The notes below the pieces were generated by a model. It saw only the letters and a program-made list of their open reading frames with translations. It was not told the DNA's origin and made no database searches. Below, one piece after another: positions 58,134 to 64,000 of a stretch of 64,000 nt of DNA. Numbering within the stretch: the first letter of the stretch is position 1; every line of letters begins with the position of its first letter. Made by a program: the position numbers and the translations under genes. Location of the stretch: the NCBI GenBank assembly GCA_029961685.1, contig JARWKL010000006.1, forward strand, positions 9,678,748 through 9,742,747. The letters run 5' to 3'. This DNA is from Aristolochia californica. Its lineage: Eukaryota > Streptophyta > Magnoliopsida > Piperales > Aristolochiaceae.

Positions 58134-58484
58134 TTATTGAGGCGGTTGTGAGTCATCATCTCTATAATTGAGATTCTGGGATGAGTCATCTTTATCATCT
58201 TTATCATCTTTATCTCCATGATTGAGATTGGAACAAGACTTTTGATGGGCTTGGTCCCATAGCATCTTTTGTTGATGAAGAGTTTTAACTCTTATCCGAT
58301 GCAGGCGGCTACTGGCGTCATCCCATGAATGTGACTTTATGGAAAATGACCGACCAAAGATACTGTATGAGCCTGGCATGATGTGACAAATAGGCCAACT
58401 GTGGGCCGGAGGATAAGATTTCCTCTGTTGCCTTTGGACGGACTTGGCCGACGAATCTGAAATAGATGTGTCTGTCATAGTCAT
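58134..58484 (-). CDS. EPRV copy G ORF3 (open)
   Basis: The only copy of ORF3 seen fully open: 116 residues from the conserved ATG at 58484 to TAA at 58134. It is basic and Ser/Gln-rich at the N-terminal half, with an aromatic middle block (YPPAHSWPICHI), then a hydrophilic C-terminal repeat rich in Asn/Asp, here expanded by three Lys-Asp-Asp units. It lies in another frame than ORF2. No homologue recognised and no signal peptide or membrane segment visible. Confidence 0.65.
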   Translation of the reverse strand: MTMTDTSISDSSAKSVQRQQRKSYPPAHSWPICHIMPGSYSIFGRSFSIKSHSWDDASSRLHRIRVKTLHQQKMLWDQAHQKSCSNLNHGDKDDKDDKDDSSQNLNYRDDDSQPPQ

Positions 58485-58504
58485 ATCCTGCACAATTATT
58501 TTCC

Positions 58505-59810
58505 TTAAGATGTTGCTTTAAACATCTCTATCATTGCATTAATATATTCGTCAGGATCCTCGGGAGGCTGACTATCATGTAAGAATTCATTAGCATTATC
58601 ATCATGCTTGGTACTATTAAAGTCCTCAATGTCTTCATCATCTTCTGCAGCTGATGGTTTAGAAACTGACATGTTGTCATCGGTAGGGTGAGATGATGTG
58701 CCTTCATTACCATGAGTAACCATAGAATCCTTCATTGATTCTAATAATTTTTTCATAATATCTTTTTCCGATATATTCGGAATCAAACTCTTCAATTGAG
58801 TTTTGAAACTTGCAAATAAATTGTCGGAGTCATAATGAACTTCCGGGACGCGATGCAATCCAAGATTATTTTCATTGTTAATGATAGCAGACTCAATTTC
58901 TTCTACTTTTGTATCTAGGTTGGGGAAATTTTTCCACCAACGAACATGAAATGTTCTTAATAACACTGGTAGGCTTTTATCATTAAAGCCTGTAGTACAA
59001 TCCCATCTCCAAATCCATGGTAAAGAAAATACCATAAAGAAGATAAGACTGTCCCAATTCTTTGGGGGTTTTTCATAACCCAGAGCTTTAAGTTCAGGAC
59101 TGGATTTAGTCCACTTTGCAAAACGAACCATAATGGGCTCAGGTAAGATAGAAATGGGTGGCCCAAATTTGTTCCACCATGCAAATACCCAACTGGGTAG
59201 AGGTAAGGACCTCTAAAAGACATTCTTTTCCCATTGGAAAAACCATGAATGTCTATGAGAGGGATTTTGGTAATAAAAGGTATTATACCAAGAATCCATA
59301 TAATCCCAATAATTAAATTCCCTATCATTAGGAAGGTTAGCTGCTTTAGGTAAATCAAATTTTCCCCATGTTGAGGGATGCATGAATCTTTGTATCGTAC
59401 ATTTACTGTACGCTCTTGGGCTATCCCATTTAGCCACATTTGTCAGTGTATAATGCACTAAAATAGAATTTAGGTGAACCAAAATGGATTCAAAGGAATA
59501 CCATCATTTTCTTGCACGGATGGGACAGTAGGCTTCTCCAAGACATTTTCGTAACATCACCCAAGAATCCAATGTACCCTCAAGGTCCTCTTTATTGAGG
59601 AGTAAAATTATCTCCGTATCCGGAAGAGTACTATACTCTGGTTCTACTTCAAGTGTCTCCTTATACGACACTGGGGCTTTGCCCTTCTTGTCTAAGGAAT
59701 TTCCTCGTTCTTGATTCTTTCGGCCTCGGCCTCTGGATTGTTGATTTCCACGTCTTCTCATTGGAAGTGGATTGCCCCTTGCGGGGTTATACATGTTTTG
59801 ACCTTGGAGA
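58505..59810 (-). pseudogene. EPRV copy G post-RNase H C-terminal domain
   Basis: This copy shows that the domain is in one frame with RNase H: the RT-RNase H frame runs through the basic RGRGR linker and 50 residues beyond, to the recurrent TGA at 59504-59506, and the same frame resumes directly (59213-59482), shifts once near 59215, and returns at 58505-59131. Core features are WDSPRAYSKCT, IPWIWRWDCTTGF and RWWKNFPN; then an acidic tail. Not recognised as any known domain. Confidence 0.8.
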
Positions 59811-60965
59811 AATTTACGGGTTAGAAAATCAGGTAAGGAGTTTAATTCTCCTTTGATATGTTCTATATCAAAATCAAAGGCGCTTAATTCCGCCTGCCAT
59901 CTGGCAAAGATTTGTTTGGAAGTAAGATTCTTCACATCCTTCTTAAGAATCGATTTGGCTACTGAACAATCAACTCTTAAAAGGAATTTTTGATTTAATA
60001 AATCATCTTGGAATTTATGAATGCACTTAATTATTGCCAATATTTCTTTTTTAACAGTGGAATAATTAATATATGCATCATGCCAGTTACCAGAGGTAAA
60101 TCGAACAAGTTCTTCTTTACCAGATGGATTTCTTTGTTTTAATATGCCACCATAGCCTATATGGGAGACATCTGTCTCTACAACCTTCGGATAAGAAGGG
60201 TTGGTAAGGTTAAGACAAGGAAGTTGTTTGACCTTACTTTTGATTAATTGAACTGCTTGTGTATGTTTGGGAGTCCAAGGCTCAGGATTCTTTCTGAGTC
60301 TTTTATGTAATATTGCGGAGTCTTGGGCAAGATGAGGATAATAATCCGCAATATAATTGAGACTTCCTAAAAATCTCTGAAGTTGAGTTTTCTCCAGTAA
60401 TTCATCCGAAAACTTGGAGGCAAACTCAATGCTTCTATCAATGGGAACTATTTTTCCTTTGTGAATATTGTGATCTAAAAATCTAACAGTGGTCTGAAAC
60501 AATTTCATTTTCAGTGCCGATATCACCAACCCATGCTTTCGAATAACTGTTTTGAAAACATGTAAATGCTTAAAATGAGCATCAATAGATTCTGAATAAA
60601 CAAGGATATCATCAATATAAACAATGGTAATTTCAGAATAAGGAGCAAATATATCATTCATGATATTTTGAAATTCAGATGGAGCATTTTTCAAATCGAA
60701 AGGCATAACATTCCATTCAAAGTGACCAAAAGGGACACTGAATGCAGTTCTATATTTATCCTTTTCAGTAATTTGAATTTGCCAATATCCAGATTTCAAA
60801 TCAAATTTGGAAAAGATTTTAGCAGAAAACAATCTGTCTAATAAATATTTTTTGTTTGGGATAGGATACCTAATCTATCTCAAACAATCATTGAGTGGTT
60901 TATAATTAACCACTAATCTAGGATTCCTTTTTTGCATTTTTATTGACATAAAATGCAATACAACT
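59811..60965 (-). pseudogene. EPRV copy G reverse transcriptase-RNase H
   Basis: 59504-60832 is open for 442 residues. It contains FDLKSGYWQIQI, the MPF block, YIDD at 60608-60619, the connection, and RNase H with VETDVSHIGYGG (the usual Ala is Val) and the LRVD block. The N-terminal RT end is separated by frameshifts at about 60833-60966. Confidence 0.88.
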
Positions 60966-61388
60966 TCATGAAGAGTACAATTTTCTAATTAATTTTTTAT
61001 CCAATAGATTTTGGATTTCCTTTTTGTAAAGATCTAGCAAAGCATGTTTCATTTGACTAGGTCTTGCTTTTGTCGGAATGGTTCTTTCATTGAACCCATC
61101 AATATAGGGTAAAGATACAATATATTTATGTCGATCCCAAAAAGCAGTAGGAATGTCACTAAAAATTTCTTGAGCTAATATTTTCTGAAGAGAAATAATT
61201 TTCTCTTTGATAGCTATAGTTTCCAGTTGTTGTTCAAGAGTTAAAAACTGAATTTCTTTATGCAGGAAACTAAGGTGATGTTCTTTCACATTTCTCAATT
61301 CGGAAATCTCATTTATAAAAACTAATTTGAGGAGGAGATTTGAAAGAGAAATATATAGGTTTATTATTAACCTGTCCATGAATTCCAT
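60966..61388 (-). pseudogene. EPRV copy G protease-RT linker and RT fingers
   Basis: Open for 140 residues; it encodes the linker and the first RT block (FWDRHKYIVSLPYIDGFNE near 61090-61140). It overlaps the end of the protease frame by about 80 nt, reflecting a small insertion near 61318. Confidence 0.78.
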
Positions 61389-63969
61389 GGTTGTCTATGC
61401 CTTTGATTGGCATTATTTTCTCCAGAAAAGGAGTACCTAGAATGACTTGTTGAGTCATATTTTTGACTAACAAGAAGTCGGTAATAATGCACTGATCATT
61501 AGTGCAGATGGAGGCATTATTTAATTTATATTTAATTTTCATTTTGTCTCCATTGGCATTGGCCAATGTTTGAGTGGTTTTCTCAAAATATTGGGTTGGA
61601 ATCAACCCTTCCTGGATGCAGTTTAAGTCTGCTCCACTATCAATCAGAGTTGTTAATTTAGGAATGACAAAGTTCTGATCAATAACTAAATTAATCACAG
61701 TATGCCATATTTGATGGATGACTTTAGTAATTTGATTAAGAAAAGATTCTTCAGATTTATTTTCTTGTTGTACACTAGTTTGTGTACATTTGTCTTCAAG
61801 TTTTTTATAAAGGGATTTTAATTCTTTTAATTCAAGCTTGATTTCTTTAATTTCTCCTTGTAATGAGGAGATTGATACAGGTTGTTGTGAAGCATTGGTT
61901 TCGGCATAACGACCAATAATTTCCTTCAAAGAATAAGGTTTTACTCCTGGAATGGGAGGTAGCTTTGAAGTACTTTGAATTTGATCAAGATATTCTTTGA
62001 TTAAATATCTTTTGATTTGAGGATCTTCCTCTTGATCAGTGTTCTCTAGCATAATTTTTTGATCATTAGTAAGAACATTAATCTGATGCATTTGGGCCAC
62101 AGATTGTAAGTGTGAACAACTACAATCGGGGTCATCTTCTGATAGACTGGATAAGGCATAATCAATGTCATCTCCAGAATCATAATTTAAAAGAATTTTT
62201 GCCAACTGGATTTTTAATCCTTCATCAATTTGAATTTGGTTTAATTTCTCTTTTGTTTTGCATCTATTGGAATAGTGGCCTAATTTACCACATTTATAAC
62301 AGACAATTTTCATTTTGTCTGGAGGATTTCTTCGAGGAGGTGGTCTCCTAGGTTCAGGACGAGTCTTTTGATGAGACTGTCTTTTGGGATATCTCCTACT
62401 CTGGTGTGAGTAGGGTTTGGGTCTCTTAGAATGAGAGACTTTCGCTTTGCCCTTCCTTTGAGTGGAAGGTAGTGGTCTTGTGTCACAGGCAAACTGTTCA
62501 CAGAATTCACCAAGCTCTCGCTTTCCAGTAAGATTTTGTTTCTTAAGCTGAGCTTGAAGTTTTAAATCATTACATAAGGTCGGTCCTTCTTGAATAAGAG
62601 CACTGGTAAGTAGACCATATGTATATTGTTGGTAGTTAATAATTCCTACCTCATTACCTAACCTTTTGCGTACCTTGCAAGCAAAAAGTGTGGGTAATCT
62701 ATCAATAAAATTAGCTTTCCAATATTCATTATTGGCATCGGTTCGTTGCATAACCTTAGTAAGGAAAACATCTTTATACCATCTAAAATGGCTAAGTGTT
62801 CTACATCTAAGATTTTGCAAAACATCTCTTCCCTTATCAATAGTGGAAGTCAAATTGCCAATAAAATGATGAACAATACATGAAATTAAGGTATAAACCA
62901 CATCATCCTCACCAAGGAAGGCTTGGCCTGATTCAGTTTTGATTACCTTTTTTGAATTGTAAATTTCATGATGTTGTTCTGGGGTAAGTATATTATCCCA
63001 CCAACCTTTGAGGGTTCCAGAAAACCCCGCAGTTAACATTTCTGCTATTCCTTGATCTGAATTCTTATGTTGTCTACAGATGGTAGCATACATAAGCATT
63101 CTGTGACAATGTTCTAGAATCTGATATTCAGGCATGGTATCTATGTTCCATTCATAAATGGATCGACCATCATAAGCTTTTTGATCTAAATAAACATTCT
63201 CTTCATATAACAGGTCCTGGGGTGAAGGCCTATGATAATAGAGTTTGGTTTTTAGTTCCCAATCCTGAGTAGATTTCTTTGTAAAATCCAATTTGTGAAT
63301 ACTCAGATGATCTCTAATCATTTCCTAAAGAATCTCTTCAGTCTGATTGATATTGGTTAAACCCAGATCATGAAGATTAGAGTTTTGACCTTCATCAGAA
63401 TCAGAGTATGCTGAAGGAGTTAAATCTTCAGTATTATTTTGTGATAAAAAATCTTCTTGAGATGCTTCATTATGTGATTCATCAGCTTCCAACACATGGA
63501 GACTTTTGCGAACCACCTCAGATTGGGCTTCATGAGCCTATTGGGCTTGTTTAATTTGATCATCGGAAAGATTTAGTTTTCCAAGCTTGGTTAATAATTC
63601 TTCAACAACTTCAGAATTATTATCCAATTTAAAGTTCCTAATTAGAACAAGTGGTTTGATGAGTGGTTTACCATTCATCAACAGAGGTAATTTTTGAGAA
63701 GATAAGTCAAAGGGATTTTGACAATATTTCTCTGGTGTATCCTTATCTAATAACTCTTCAATTCTTGTAAGTTGTTGTCCAATAATTTGAAGATTTAAAT
63801 TGGTAAAGTTGTTTTGTCTCCTGATCTGACCCATTGGATTCAGAGAGATTTCAGGATTAACAAAAGCAACAACTTCCACAAAATCAGGGGATTTCCCTGA
63901 GGGACTTGGAATTTCAAGTCTAATTGGATCAGTAGGAGGATGAACTGATCTGACATTGATGCCAGACAT
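61309..63969 (-). pseudogene. EPRV copy G coat protein and aspartic protease
   Basis: One frame from 63969 to 61309, broken only by a TAG near 63538 and a stop at 63325-63327. 61309-63321 is open for 670 residues: coat-protein core (GWWDNILTPEQHHEIYNSKK), basic stretch, complete CCHC knuckle at 62260-62301, acidic and coiled-coil-like linker, and protease with DSG at 61633-61641. It shows that coat protein and protease are made as one polyprotein. Confidence 0.9.
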
Positions 63970-64000
63970 AAGGTGTCATTCTTTCATGATGGTAGAAAGA

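Larger units (their letters stand above)
57848..64000 (-). mobile_element. EPRV copy G (minus, best preserved, runs off window)
   Basis: Begins within the TGG of the primer binding site, next to array 4, and runs through promoter region, ORF3, C-terminal domain, RNase H, RT, protease and coat protein to the window edge. It holds the longest open frames: 443 codons across RT, RNase H and linker, and 671 codons across coat protein and protease. Confidence 0.92.

Overview
This is plant nuclear repeat DNA, almost certainly angiosperm, with no host protein-coding gene that I can support. The evidence is a Ty1/copia remnant, a complete Ty3/gypsy chromovirus, a tRNA-Leu-like pseudogene, a plant-type TTTAGGG telomere-like motif, and about 46 kb of endogenous pararetrovirus (EPRV, family Caulimoviridae, integrated and decayed). 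The species cannot be named from this sequence.

Layout. 1-767 is the 3' end of a Ty1/copia element (end of pol, polypurine tract, 3' LTR). 768-2022 is AT-rich flank with a decayed tRNA-Leu-like sequence. The rest alternates purine/pyrimidine (GAAA/TTTC-type) arrays (2052-3696, 10891-13936, 45092-45737, 53036-57847) with EPRV copies of one lineage. These are copy A (minus, 3713-10890), copy B (minus, 13937-18474), a rearranged centre 18475-27976 made of plus segments C, D and D2 and an inverted minus segment, a more-than-unit-length plus tandem E1-E2 (27972-45091), copy F (minus, 45738-53035) and copy G (minus, 57848 to past the window end). A Ty3/gypsy chromovirus (34477-39798, minus, target duplication CATTA) sits inside copy E1.

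Viral organisation read from the copies. The PBS-to-PBS distance E1 to E2, after subtracting the gypsy element and one target-site copy, gives a unit of about 7.85 kb. The order is: tRNA-iMet-type primer binding site; leader of about 460 nt with a 30-codon upstream ORF; ORF1 movement protein (about 339 codons); ORF2 starting 2 nt after the ORF1 stop and running coat protein (CCHC knuckle), aspartic protease (DSG), reverse transcriptase (YIDD), RNase H, then a conserved C-terminal region of about 430 residues that I do not recognise; ORF3 of about 113-123 codons; and an intergenic promoter region with a TATATAAG box. Every copy carries stops, frameshifts, deletions or truncations, so all are annotated as pseudogenes.

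Main points of interest: the unrecognised post-RNase H domain and ORF3; the leader uORF kept open in four of five leaders; integration boundaries at the primer binding site in three copies; a leader-movement-protein inverted repeat of about 1.1 kb with a short spacer, a plausible small-RNA source; a recombination junction shared by two oppositely oriented segments; a recurrent in-frame TGA at one codon in four of six copies; and purine arrays that share ordered blocks across 50 kb and so are not simple microsatellites. Coordinates were counted by hand. No alignments or identity values were computed except the LTR mismatches counted by eye.
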